A DNA stretch of 10,637 bases from Chitinophagaceae bacterium (GTDB lineage: Bacteria; Bacteroidota; Bacteroidia; Chitinophagales; Chitinophagaceae): contig JADGPY010000240.1 of NCBI GenBank assembly GCA_017882205.1, positions 1 to 10,637 on the forward strand, given 5' to 3'. The notes beneath the pieces are model-generated. The model was not told the origin of the DNA, did not search any database, and worked only from the letters and a program-made list of their open reading frames with translations. Below, piece by piece: positions 1 through 7,569 of the stretch (positions within the stretch are counted from its first letter, which is position 1; each line of letters opens with the position of its first letter). A program made the position numbers and the translations under genes.

Positions 1-1170
1 ACTTCTAAAATCAGTTGTAACAGCCAGATCCCGACCATCTTCCAGGTTTTCGATTGAAAGAGGTTTTACATTCCCATGAACGATTCCTCCATTTACATCA
101 TTACCCAGGATAAAGTTACAGGATGCCCTCCCATGATCTGTACCCCCTGTACCATTCTGTTTCACAGTACGCCCAAATTCTGTCATTGTCATAATAGTAA
201 CATTATCCTGGTACCCAGGACCCAGATCTGTCCATAATGCTGTGATGCTGTTGCTAAGGTCAATTACATTCCGTCCAAATATTCCAAGTTCGGTACCCTG
301 GTTGAAATGGGTATCCCATCCACCTGATTCAGCAAATCCAACCTCCAATCCTACATCCATTTTTATAAGCTGCGCAATTTGCTTTAAAGCATTTCCAAGG
401 GGGCTGGTAGGATAAACGGCATTGTTTTCAATCTTATAATTTTTGGTATCAGTTTTCTGTAACATTTTAACAGCATCAAAACTTTCTTTTCCTGTCTCAT
501 ATAATAGCCCGGAGGAAGTCTGATCATAAAGATCTTCAAAACTCTTTGCTGCCATATTTGCTCCTATCGGATTACCCCTCATCTGAATTCCAAAATCCTG
601 GAGATTGCTAATAGCAATGGTTTCGTTATCCCCATAAAAGGATCGCGGCATTGAGGAGGTCATGCTTACTGCACTGAATGGAGTACGATCATGCCCCATC
701 AATCCTATTGCCCTGTTTAGCCATCCGCTCGAAGTCCCTTTATCAAATGGAGTTCCCGACTCCATATAGTCCTGGGCATCAAAATGCGACCTTGTATTAT
801 TTGGTGAACCAATACCATGAACGATGGCTAATTGTTTACTCCGAAAAAATGGTTCAAATGCCTTAAGACCAGGGTGCATCCCAAATTTTCCATCCAGGTC
901 TATAAGAGGTGTCGTTTTAGCATCTTTAGCTGCAGACATAAACAAAGTAGGCCGTGCTGCTTGCAGATACTGATCGTTAAAAGGTGTAACAGCCATAAGC
1001 CCATCCATAGCTCCTCTCTGAAAAATGCATAGGAGTACCTTTTTCTTTTTATAAGGACTTAGTAATTTACCAGACCCAGCAGCTTTAACAATGAAGGTCG
1101 GAACTCCACCTACGCCTATTCCAAAAAGTGCTAATCCACCAGATTTTAAAAATCCTCTACGAGAAAACAT
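1..1170 (-). CDS. DUF1501 family protein with Tat signal (C-terminus beyond window)
   Basis: This gene is open at the left window edge; 390 codons are visible from the ATG at 1170. The N-terminus has a twin-arginine signal (SRRGFLK, residues 3-9) followed by a glycine/alanine-rich hydrophobic stretch, so Tat export is expected. DUF1501 hallmarks follow: QRGAMDGL near residue 52, RSHFDAQDYMESG near 127, SGGWDTH near 282-288, and TEFGRT at 330-335 running into NGTGGTDHG. DUF1501 proteins are related to the alkaline phosphatase/sulfatase fold, but their substrate is not established. The visible part ends at a DGRDLAVTTDF-type segment usually found close to the C-terminus, so probably only a few tens of residues are missing. 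It lies 36 bp downstream of the DUF1800 gene and is probably co-transcribed with it. The family call is firm; the function is unknown. Confidence 0.93.
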   Translation of the reverse strand, partial: MFSRRGFLKSGGLALFGIGVGGVPTFIVKAAGSGKLLSPYKKKKVLLCIFQRGAMDGLMAVTPFNDQYLQAARPTLFMSAAKDAKTTPLIDLDGKFGMHPGLKAFEPFFRSKQLAIVHGIGSPNNTRSHFDAQDYMESGTPFDKGTSSGWLNRAIGLMGHDRTPFSAVSMTSSMPRSFYGDNETIAISNLQDFGIQMRGNPIGANMAAKSFEDLYDQTSSGLLYETGKESFDAVKMLQKTDTKNYKIENNAVYPTSPLGNALKQIAQLIKMDVGLEVGFAESGGWDTHFNQGTELGIFGRNVIDLSNSITALWTDLGPGYQDNVTIMTMTEFGRTVKQNGTGGTDHGRASCNFILGNDVNGGIVHGNVKPLSIENLEDGRDLAVTTDFRS

Positions 1171-1206
1171 ATTATTAAATTTAAATGTTCAGAGATTTAT
1201 CTTCCT

Positions 1207-3192
1207 TTATCTTCTTTGAAATTCAGGAGATCCTATAAGAATTCCCACTACCTGTGATAACATTGAATTATTATTAGCAATAGTGTTGGCGTTCTTAGCT
1301 AATATTTTATCCTGTTGCTGCTTTTGTTTATTGTCCTTCATCTCATCCCCCATCATTGAATTATCATCATTTACAACATTAACAGGTTTGGTGACAGGAG
1401 TTTTGCTAGCAGCCTCATCTACTTTCTTAACCAACCCCGGATCATTTAAAAGAGGAGTTAACCTTTTAATTGTTTCATCCAGATCGCGTTCAGGCAACAT
1501 AAGCTTACCGTATGTTGTAAGTGCTGCGCTGGCACTTTCAGGTTCATGATGGTTATTTAATGCCAGCAGGTCAAATTTCGTCCCGGGAATACGCTGAGAG
1601 GCAATGGCTAATCCAAAATTCATCCTATTCAATAATGACCCGGTATTGATCCAATATTGACCTTTATCCGGGAAACCTGTAGGCGCCTGGTAGAAATAGA
1701 TTTTCTGACCCATCTTATCTATCCAATTGAACACCTGGTAAGGTTGTTGAATTTCAGCATTAAGTGCACGGACAGCGCTGATGGCCAGTTCGAAAGGCGA
1801 TTTGGTTTTTTCACGTACAGCATCCTTACTCCAAAACTCTGGAGAAGTGGTCATCGTAATTAAAACTTCTTTAATATCTCCATCTTTACTAGTGAATGTT
1901 TTGACCATCTTATTGATTAAACTTTGCTGTGGATTATCACTCACAAAACGAACAGCCAGTTTTCTACATATGAATTTGGCAGTAGAAGGATTATGAGCAA
2001 GCATTTGCAAAAGTTGGACACCTTCATTATATCCGCCATTGGCTGGAAAATTAACTCCCAAAACGGTTTTCTCTTTGTTATCATGGCGATTCATTGCAAA
2101 TAAAAAGTCTCCATCATGTACAAAGCCCCTTTGAACCAATTTATCTTCTCCAACTCTGTCTATTAGTTTCCTGATAGCACTTCCATATCCTTCAGTACTC
2201 ATTGGGAAAATTGTCCAGCCAGTTAGTATCCTTGCCGCTTCTGTCACATCATGTTGAGTATATCCTCCATCTACACCTAATGTATGGAGCTCCATAACTT
2301 CCCGTGCATAGTTTTCATTGAGCCCTTGAGTTTTCCTTGCAGTTTCAAGCTTCTTTAAAAGCTCTGCTTGTTTTGAAGAGGTGTCCTTCAATTGCTTCTG
2401 GCGCTCTGCGAGGAGTCTTCTGAACTGGTCATTACCTGGCATACCTGGATCATTATTTTCCCCGGCACTGCTAAAATTATCAAGGTATAAAAGCATGGCC
2501 GGCGATTTAGCCGTAGATAAAAGCAGGTTAGAAAACTTACCCGCTACATTAGGCCTTATCACATCGCGCTCATAATTGGGTATAAACTGTGAACAGTCGT
2601 TTTTTGTAATGGAAACATTGAAATGGTTGAACCAGAAATCTGTGAGTACTTCGTGCAATTGGTTATTACTATATGCTGCCCGAAGAATTTTTTGATTAAT
2701 AAATTGTCGAAAAAGTTCTTGTTCTGGTTTCAATCCTTTCTTCTGCATATACCCAATCAATTGTTGCCTATACTCCTTTGGATCAGACTTATTAACAGAA
2801 TCTTTATTAATTACACCGTCGGCTATGGCCATCCGCAGAATCTGGAAAGGTTTTGGAAAATCTGATAGGATTGCACTATCACTCAATTTCAATGCACTAT
2901 AGCCGCTTAACTTTAACTCCACTGAATCATCACGAAGCCCCCCATCTAATTGTTGTTCAAACCATTTTTCCAATCCCATGTTAACTACTTCATCTACCTG
3001 GCCAGGAGTCGCCCCGAAAGTGAATCTATTCAGCAGGTGGGCAGCGGCGGCTCTTTCGGTCAGCCCGGCTCTCTTATAAGGAAATTGAAAACGATATTTA
3101 GTTGCAGGCCCTCCGTAAAAAAAGGAGAATAATGCCATACAGCTAATGGAAATAAAGATGACCCTAAAAAACAGAAAAAACCTATTTTTCAT
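1207..3192 (-). CDS. DUF1800 family protein, exported or membrane-anchored
   Basis: A 661-residue protein. Residues 4-27 form a hydrophobic N-terminal segment after a short basic start, so it is a signal peptide or anchor. DUF1800 signatures are clear: HLLNRFTFGATPGQ at 52-65, a DFWFNHFNV segment at 185-193, NENYAREVMELHTLGVDGG at 292-310 followed by YTQHDV and AARILTGW, and a terminal LIGSPEFQRR. DUF1800 is regularly encoded beside DUF1501, as here, in Bacteroidota and several other phyla, but no reaction has been assigned to it. Two stretches look like insertions relative to a plain family member: a charged, probably coiled-coil segment (about 255-290) and an Asn/Lys/Gln/Asp-rich segment (about 600-645). 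The ATG at 3192 is followed directly by the signal, which supports this start. Confidence 0.95.
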   Translation of the reverse strand: MKNRFFLFFRVIFISISCMALFSFFYGGPATKYRFQFPYKRAGLTERAAAAHLLNRFTFGATPGQVDEVVNMGLEKWFEQQLDGGLRDDSVELKLSGYSALKLSDSAILSDFPKPFQILRMAIADGVINKDSVNKSDPKEYRQQLIGYMQKKGLKPEQELFRQFINQKILRAAYSNNQLHEVLTDFWFNHFNVSITKNDCSQFIPNYERDVIRPNVAGKFSNLLLSTAKSPAMLLYLDNFSSAGENNDPGMPGNDQFRRLLAERQKQLKDTSSKQAELLKKLETARKTQGLNENYAREVMELHTLGVDGGYTQHDVTEAARILTGWTIFPMSTEGYGSAIRKLIDRVGEDKLVQRGFVHDGDFLFAMNRHDNKEKTVLGVNFPANGGYNEGVQLLQMLAHNPSTAKFICRKLAVRFVSDNPQQSLINKMVKTFTSKDGDIKEVLITMTTSPEFWSKDAVREKTKSPFELAISAVRALNAEIQQPYQVFNWIDKMGQKIYFYQAPTGFPDKGQYWINTGSLLNRMNFGLAIASQRIPGTKFDLLALNNHHEPESASAALTTYGKLMLPERDLDETIKRLTPLLNDPGLVKKVDEAASKTPVTKPVNVVNDDNSMMGDEMKDNKQKQQQDKILAKNANTIANNNSMLSQVVGILIGSPEFQRR

Positions 3193-3201
3193 GTGAGTGT
3201 T

Positions 3202-3213
3202 TTTATAAAAGTA
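3202..3213 (-). promoter_or_regulatory. possible -7-like box upstream of the DUF1800 gene
   Basis: Read on the minus strand this is TACTTTTATAAA. It contains TACTTTTA (3213 down to 3206), which matches 7 of 8 positions of the Bacteroidota -7 consensus TAnnTTTG. The identical 12-mer occurs upstream of the other leftward operon at 10085-10096. I see no convincing -33 TTG at the expected distance, and the implied leader would be very short, so this is a weak call. Confidence 0.25.
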
Positions 3214-3297
3214 AAATTAACTGATATAGGACTCTATTTTAGGGGTAAAAGTTTAATTGTTTAACAAAAATTAATGTCTCGCTTCGCTCAACAGCAG

Positions 3298-3328
3298 TTG
3301 CAGATATACGATCCAATTCCTATCTTAG
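3298..3328 (+). promoter_or_regulatory. putative promoter of the secreted-protein gene
   Basis: TTG at 3298-3300 is followed after 20 bases by TATCTTAG at 3321-3328. This resembles the Bacteroidota arrangement of a -33 TTG and a -7 TAnnTTTG element, although the -7 box is imperfect. It would give a leader of roughly 40 bases before the ATG at 3376. That agrees with starting the gene at 3376 rather than at the upstream in-frame ATG at 3274. Confidence 0.35.
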
Positions 3329-3375
3329 ACTATCAATTCCTTCCCTATCCCTTTTATCAACCTAATTCATTTACA

Positions 3376-4062
3376 ATGAAAAAAATAATTATTGTCGTAA
3401 TAACACTGATGTTTTTCGAGGTTTTAACATTTGCACAGGTCAAAATCACACCTGATACCGCTTCGAACTTAGCAGTAGATACAAGTTTTTCTTCTGTAAA
3501 CCTTGATACTTATAACAACTGCCCGATGATAGGCGAATCAACCAATCAAAGGTTACAGGATTTAAACAAGTTCAAAAACAGATATACCGAACCATCGCAA
3601 AACGACTTTAATAGTAATGTAACAGCCGCCAGCATGTTAAACCCCGGGAATGATGAAACTCGTTGGAGCACCTCAAATGCAGTTGAATTAACAGGTTTTG
3701 TTTTTGACGTAAAGCCGGGAGGCCTTGAAACATGCAATTGCCATGCGAGTGATAAAAGCCAAATGGATACCCATATAGTGTTGGTTGCTGATCCAAACAG
3801 CACCAAAGGCAGTCAAAGGATAATAGTTGAAATAACCCCGCGTATGCGATTTTTAATGATGCAAAAAGGAATTGATTGGAGCACCGAGAAGATAAAAGCA
3901 ACCTATATGGGACATTGGGTGAAAGTAAAAGGATGGTTGTTTTTTGATGAGGAACATAAGGCATCAGCGGAAAATACAAACCCTGGAAATGCAAGCAATT
4001 GGCGCGCTACCTCATGGGAGGTTCATCCAATCACCAGTATAGAGCTTGTAAATAATAATTAA
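3376..4062 (+). CDS. secreted protein of unknown function, possibly OB-fold-like
   Basis: I do not recognise a named family with certainty. From the ATG at 3376 the protein has 228 residues and opens with a clean Sec signal peptide: MKK, a hydrophobic core, and likely cleavage after A20 before QVK. The mature part has a Ser/Asn/Thr-rich linker (about 25-100). A compact domain follows at about 103-225 with alternating hydrophobic strands, a CNCH cluster at 120-123, DTHIVLV at 131-137, GHWVKVKGWLFF at 179-190 and RATSWEVHPITSIEL at 210-224. The strand pattern and the 'VKVKGWLFFD ... WEVHPITSIE' layout suggest a small beta-barrel of OB-fold type; this is inference. An upstream in-frame ATG (3274) would add 34 residues ahead of the signal peptide and is unlikely. 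The gene converges with the GH63 operon and diverges from the DUF1800 gene. Confidence 0.85.
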   Translation: MKKIIIVVITLMFFEVLTFAQVKITPDTASNLAVDTSFSSVNLDTYNNCPMIGESTNQRLQDLNKFKNRYTEPSQNDFNSNVTAASMLNPGNDETRWSTSNAVELTGFVFDVKPGGLETCNCHASDKSQMDTHIVLVADPNSTKGSQRIIVEITPRMRFLMMQKGIDWSTEKIKATYMGHWVKVKGWLFFDEEHKASAENTNPGNASNWRATSWEVHPITSIELVNNN

Positions 4063-4128
4063 TTGCCCTGATCTTTTAATCCTTATATCAAGTGATCTTT
4101 TTAATCATGTGACTCAAGGTTCAGACAG
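4063..4128. other. convergent intergenic region with a near-perfect direct repeat
   Basis: This 66-bp gap lies between the converging secreted-protein and GH63 genes. It holds a 13/14-bp direct repeat: TGATCTTTTAATC at 4069-4081 and TGATCTTTTTAATC at 4093-4106, differing by one T. A short inverted repeat (TGACT at 4110-4114, AGTCA at 4127-4131, 12-base loop) overlaps the GH63 stop codon. Neither strand shows a GC-rich stem followed by a T-run, so I do not call an intrinsic terminator. Confidence 0.5.
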
Positions 4129-6738
4129 TCATATCAAATTCACGATCAGTGCCGTCCACCCGGTTTGATGGCTTGCTCCTAATCCTCGCGAAGTATCACC
4201 ATGAAAATATTCATGAAATTGTAAGAGTTCCTTATTTGAGTTTTTATAAAACCAATTGTAATCACCAAAAACCGGCCTGTTGCCGTTAGTATCTCTTGTA
4301 AAGATAGAAGTGATCCGGCTCATCAAATCATGTGAAACTTCTTTCAGGTTTATAAAATTTCCTGAGCCTTTAGGGCATTCAACTTTAAGAGTATCGCCAT
4401 AAAACTCGCCATACTTTTGAAGTGCCCGGATAAATAAATAATTGATTGGCATCCAAACCGGGCCCCGCCAATTTGAATTTCCACCAAATAATCCAGAGGT
4501 AGAATCTGCCGGATCGTATTGGATAGTGTACGATTCATTGGCTATATTGACAGTAAATGGATTCTCGCGGTAGTGGCTTGACAAAGCCCTGATACCTCCG
4601 GGTGATAAAAATTCTGATTCATCCAGGAATCTTTGTAATAATAATACGAGCCGTTCTTTATGAACCAATGATAAGAGAACATTTTCTTCCCCACTTTTTT
4701 CTTCGCTTGGTAGATATTTTTGGTTCGATAATCTATACTCTTTAAACCACTGCATTCTTTTTTTAAAATCATACAATTTGTCAATTTCATTTCTTTGAAT
4801 GATTGAGACAGCGAACAATGGAACAAGGCCAATTACTGATCGCACTTTAAGAGGGAATGGTTCACTCCCATTAAGGCATAGAACATCGTAGAAAAAATTA
4901 TCAGAATCATTCCATAAGCCTAACTCATTTAAAGCTTCTGAAATAATTACAAAGTGTTCATAAAACTTTGTTGCCGCATCTTCAAAGGAATCATCGTTCA
5001 TGGCAATTTCCAGTGCAATATCCATCATATTCAAAGCATACATTCCCATCCAACTGGTTCCATCAGTTTGTTCCAAAATAATTTCATCTGGTAATTGAAT
5101 GTTCCGGTTAAAAATTCCGATATTGTCTAGACCAAGAAATCCTCCTTCAAAAATGTTATTCCCGTTAGAATCTTTGCGATTCACCCACCAGGTAAAATTG
5201 ATGATCAGTTTTTGAAATATCTTTTTTAAAAAAATGATATCTCCTTCACCCTTAGATAACTTCTCATTATGATATACCTCCAACGCAGCAAATGCATGCA
5301 CGGGAGGATTCACATCACTGAAATCCCACTCGTATGCAGGTAGTTGTCCTTCAGGGTTCATATACCATTCGCGCATCAGTATGAGCAGCTGATTTTTTGC
5401 AAACGCAGGATCGATTCTCGACATACAGATAGCATGAAACGCGGAATCCCATGATGCATACCAGGGATACTCCCATGTATCCGGCATTGATATAACATCC
5501 TGGTTTTTCAAATATTTCCATGAATGATTCCTGCCTTCTACCCTAAGTTGAGAAATAGGGGTAATCCCATCTGAGGTATTCAGCCAACGTTCTATATCAA
5601 AATGGTAATATTGCTTGCTCCATAGTAGTCCGGCAAATGCCTGCCGTTGAACATTGGCAACATCTCCCGATGTATCAGGCGGTAATATCAATCCATAAAA
5701 TTCATCCGCTTCCTTCTTTCGAAGATCAAAAACAGACTGGAAGTTTTCTTCAAATGGAACTTGAATCACCTGATTGGTCAGCCTCAAAAATATTGTGCCC
5801 GACTTCCCTGCTTCTAAGTTTAAATGATATACAGGGGAAAATTTGGTTCCCTCTTTTTTCTCTCTTAGTGCATCAATATTTGTATTACTAATGATGGCTT
5901 CATGGAAAGCATCTTTTACAAATGGGGATTCATTTGGCTTGTTAAATAACTTCTGAAAATTAGTTTCATTCTCTGTAAATAAGAGATCATCGGCTTTTTG
6001 AAAATAAAGAAAATAATTTCCTGCTCTTTCATGTTTGATCTCAACACAATCATTCCCTGAAAGAGTAATCGAAGGCCTTGTTTGTAATCCATGATACTGC
6101 CAGCGATTGTAAAACCAAAGAGTAGGTAATACAGTTAAGGAAGTTGCTTCCTTCCCCCTGTTTATTATCTCGATTTTTATAAATATATCTTCGCTATTGT
6201 TCTTTGCATATTCAATGAATACATCAAAATATTTATCATCATTAAAAACTCCGGTATCAAGGATTTCAAATTCAGGGTCTTGTTTGGAGAGTGAACGATT
6301 TCTTTCAATTAATTGTTCGTAAGGAAATACTGCATGAGGATATTTATACAAATACTTCATGTAATAATGTGTAGGAAGATTGTCGAGGTAGTAATATAGC
6401 TCCTTTACATCTTCCCCATGATTACCTTCGCCATTGGTTAATCCAAACAGTCTTTCTTTTAATATTGGATCTTTCCCGTTCCATAAAGCAAGGGCAAAGC
6501 AAATATCCTGCAGGTAGTCTGATATTCCGCCAATCCCATCTTCTCCCCAACGATATGCCCGGCTTCTTGCCTGCTCATGAGTGAAATAATTCCAGGCATC
6601 GCCATTTTCACTATAGTCTTCTCTTACTGTTCCCCATTGCCTTTCGCTGAGATAGGGCCCCCATTTTTCGAGTGGAACTTTTTTAGTAGCGTTAGCATCT
6701 AGCCTTTGTTGTTCTGCAGTTTTATTTCGATGGCTCAT
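4129..6738 (-). CDS. GH63-type glucosidase (MGH1-like glycoside hydrolase)
   Basis: An 869-residue protein with an N-terminal region typical of large bacterial 'glucosidase' entries (LFGLTNGEGNHGEDVKE at 97-113) and a C-terminal alpha/alpha-toroid hydrolase domain from about 360. Family landmarks are WYASWDSAF at 426-434, GGFLGLDNIG at 532-541, EQTDGTSWMGMY at 556-567, NSNWRGPVWMPINY at 754-767 and HEYFHGDTSRGLGA at 842-855. By analogy with GH63 enzymes, D538 in GLDN is the likely general acid and E843 in HEYF the likely base. Members hydrolyse alpha-glucosidic or alpha-mannosidic bonds, including glycosylglycerates; the substrate here is unknown. There is no signal peptide, so the enzyme should be cytoplasmic. 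It is the last gene of the operon, starting 2 bp after the SDR stop, which suggests translational coupling. Confidence 0.92.
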   Translation of the reverse strand: MSHRNKTAEQQRLDANATKKVPLEKWGPYLSERQWGTVREDYSENGDAWNYFTHEQARSRAYRWGEDGIGGISDYLQDICFALALWNGKDPILKERLFGLTNGEGNHGEDVKELYYYLDNLPTHYYMKYLYKYPHAVFPYEQLIERNRSLSKQDPEFEILDTGVFNDDKYFDVFIEYAKNNSEDIFIKIEIINRGKEATSLTVLPTLWFYNRWQYHGLQTRPSITLSGNDCVEIKHERAGNYFLYFQKADDLLFTENETNFQKLFNKPNESPFVKDAFHEAIISNTNIDALREKKEGTKFSPVYHLNLEAGKSGTIFLRLTNQVIQVPFEENFQSVFDLRKKEADEFYGLILPPDTSGDVANVQRQAFAGLLWSKQYYHFDIERWLNTSDGITPISQLRVEGRNHSWKYLKNQDVISMPDTWEYPWYASWDSAFHAICMSRIDPAFAKNQLLILMREWYMNPEGQLPAYEWDFSDVNPPVHAFAALEVYHNEKLSKGEGDIIFLKKIFQKLIINFTWWVNRKDSNGNNIFEGGFLGLDNIGIFNRNIQLPDEIILEQTDGTSWMGMYALNMMDIALEIAMNDDSFEDAATKFYEHFVIISEALNELGLWNDSDNFFYDVLCLNGSEPFPLKVRSVIGLVPLFAVSIIQRNEIDKLYDFKKRMQWFKEYRLSNQKYLPSEEKSGEENVLLSLVHKERLVLLLQRFLDESEFLSPGGIRALSSHYRENPFTVNIANESYTIQYDPADSTSGLFGGNSNWRGPVWMPINYLFIRALQKYGEFYGDTLKVECPKGSGNFINLKEVSHDLMSRITSIFTRDTNGNRPVFGDYNWFYKNSNKELLQFHEYFHGDTSRGLGASHQTGWTALIVNLI

Positions 6739-6740
6739 AA

Positions 6741-7550
6741 TTATCCATTGGTTGAAAATCCGGGATATAAGGTCATTCCTCCATCAGCAAAGATGGTGGT
6801 ACCAGTTATATAATCTGATTCATCACTTGCCAGCCATACAGCCACCTTCCCGATATCCTCTGGTTGCCCAATCCGGTTATATGGGATCAACGTTAGTAAG
6901 CTTTTTAACGCTTCGGGAGTTTCCCAGGCAGTGTGGTTTATAGGTGTCTGTATTGCTCCCGGACCTATACTGTTAACCCTGATCTTTTTAGGAGCCAGTT
7001 CCTGGGCCATACTTTTCATAAGTAACATTATCCCTCCTTTACTGGTAGCATAATTTACATGACCTCCCCAGGGAATTACTTCATGAACACTGCTCATGCA
7101 AATTATTTTTCCTGCCGCGATGCTTCTTTCAGGCACAACCCCCCTACGTAAAAATTCACGGGTCGCTTCCCTGGCACATAAAAATTGACCTGTCAAATTC
7201 ACGTCTATGACCAATTGCCAATCTGCAAGAGACATATTTTCGAAGGCTGAATCTTTTTGCAAACCTGCATTATTAACTAAAATATCTATTGTTCCGAACT
7301 CTTTGTACATCGCCTGGAACATCGCCACCACCTGGTCCTCTTTACTTACATCTGCAGCAAGGGCAATCGCATTTACACCATTCGATTTAATTTCATCTAC
7401 TACAGCTTGTGCAGTTTCTGGGTGGGTGACATAATTTACTACCACATTTGCACCCTCGTTACCCATGGCGATTGCCACGGCCTTTCCAATGCCACTATTT
7501 GCACCAGTTACCAATGCAGATTGTCCTTTTAATCTTGGGTTTGTATTCAT
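6741..7550 (-). CDS. SDR oxidoreductase, glucose 1-dehydrogenase-like
   Basis: A 269-residue classical short-chain dehydrogenase, of typical family length. The nucleotide-binding motif TGANSGIG is at 15-22, NNAG at 93-96, and the catalytic residues are N118, S154, Y167 and K171. The stretches SSVHEVIPW (153-161), NYATSKGG (166-173), GPGAIQTPIN (197-206) and the C-terminal FADGGMTLYPGF (254-265) closely resemble Bacillus glucose 1-dehydrogenase (EC 1.1.1.47), which oxidises beta-D-glucose to gluconolactone with NAD(P)+. Glucose is therefore the likeliest substrate, but other sugars or polyols are possible. The protein is cytoplasmic with no signal. Its stop lies 2 bp before the GH63 start, so a hydrolase that may release glucose is produced together with an enzyme that may oxidise it. 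Confidence 0.95.
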   Translation of the reverse strand: MNTNPRLKGQSALVTGANSGIGKAVAIAMGNEGANVVVNYVTHPETAQAVVDEIKSNGVNAIALAADVSKEDQVVAMFQAMYKEFGTIDILVNNAGLQKDSAFENMSLADWQLVIDVNLTGQFLCAREATREFLRRGVVPERSIAAGKIICMSSVHEVIPWGGHVNYATSKGGIMLLMKSMAQELAPKKIRVNSIGPGAIQTPINHTAWETPEALKSLLTLIPYNRIGQPEDIGKVAVWLASDESDYITGTTIFADGGMTLYPGFSTNG

Positions 7551-7569
7551 ATTGATTTATATTTTTTGA

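Noticed and set aside
678..1032. Two plus-strand reading frames of 62 and 66 residues
   Set aside because: They lie antisense to the DUF1501 coding sequence and have no recognisable motif.
3279..3292. CTCGCTTCGCTC segment as a stable mini-hairpin
   Set aside because: It is mainly a mirror repeat, not a true inverted repeat; only a two-base-pair GC-GAA-GC stem would form, too little to call as a feature.
3274..3375. Upstream in-frame ATG that would extend the secreted protein by 34 residues
   Set aside because: The extension would bury a textbook signal peptide behind a polar, Gln/Pro/Tyr-rich leader and would overlap the putative promoter at 3298-3328; the ATG at 3376 is far more likely.
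3546..3994. Minus-strand reading frames of 86 and 128 residues
   Set aside because: They overlap the secreted-protein gene, which has a good signal peptide and a patterned domain; the antisense products show no family features.
4110..4131. Possible terminator hairpin TGACT/AGTCA at the end of the GH63 gene
   Set aside because: The stem has only five base pairs with a 12-base loop, overlaps the stop codon, and has no T-run after it on either strand.
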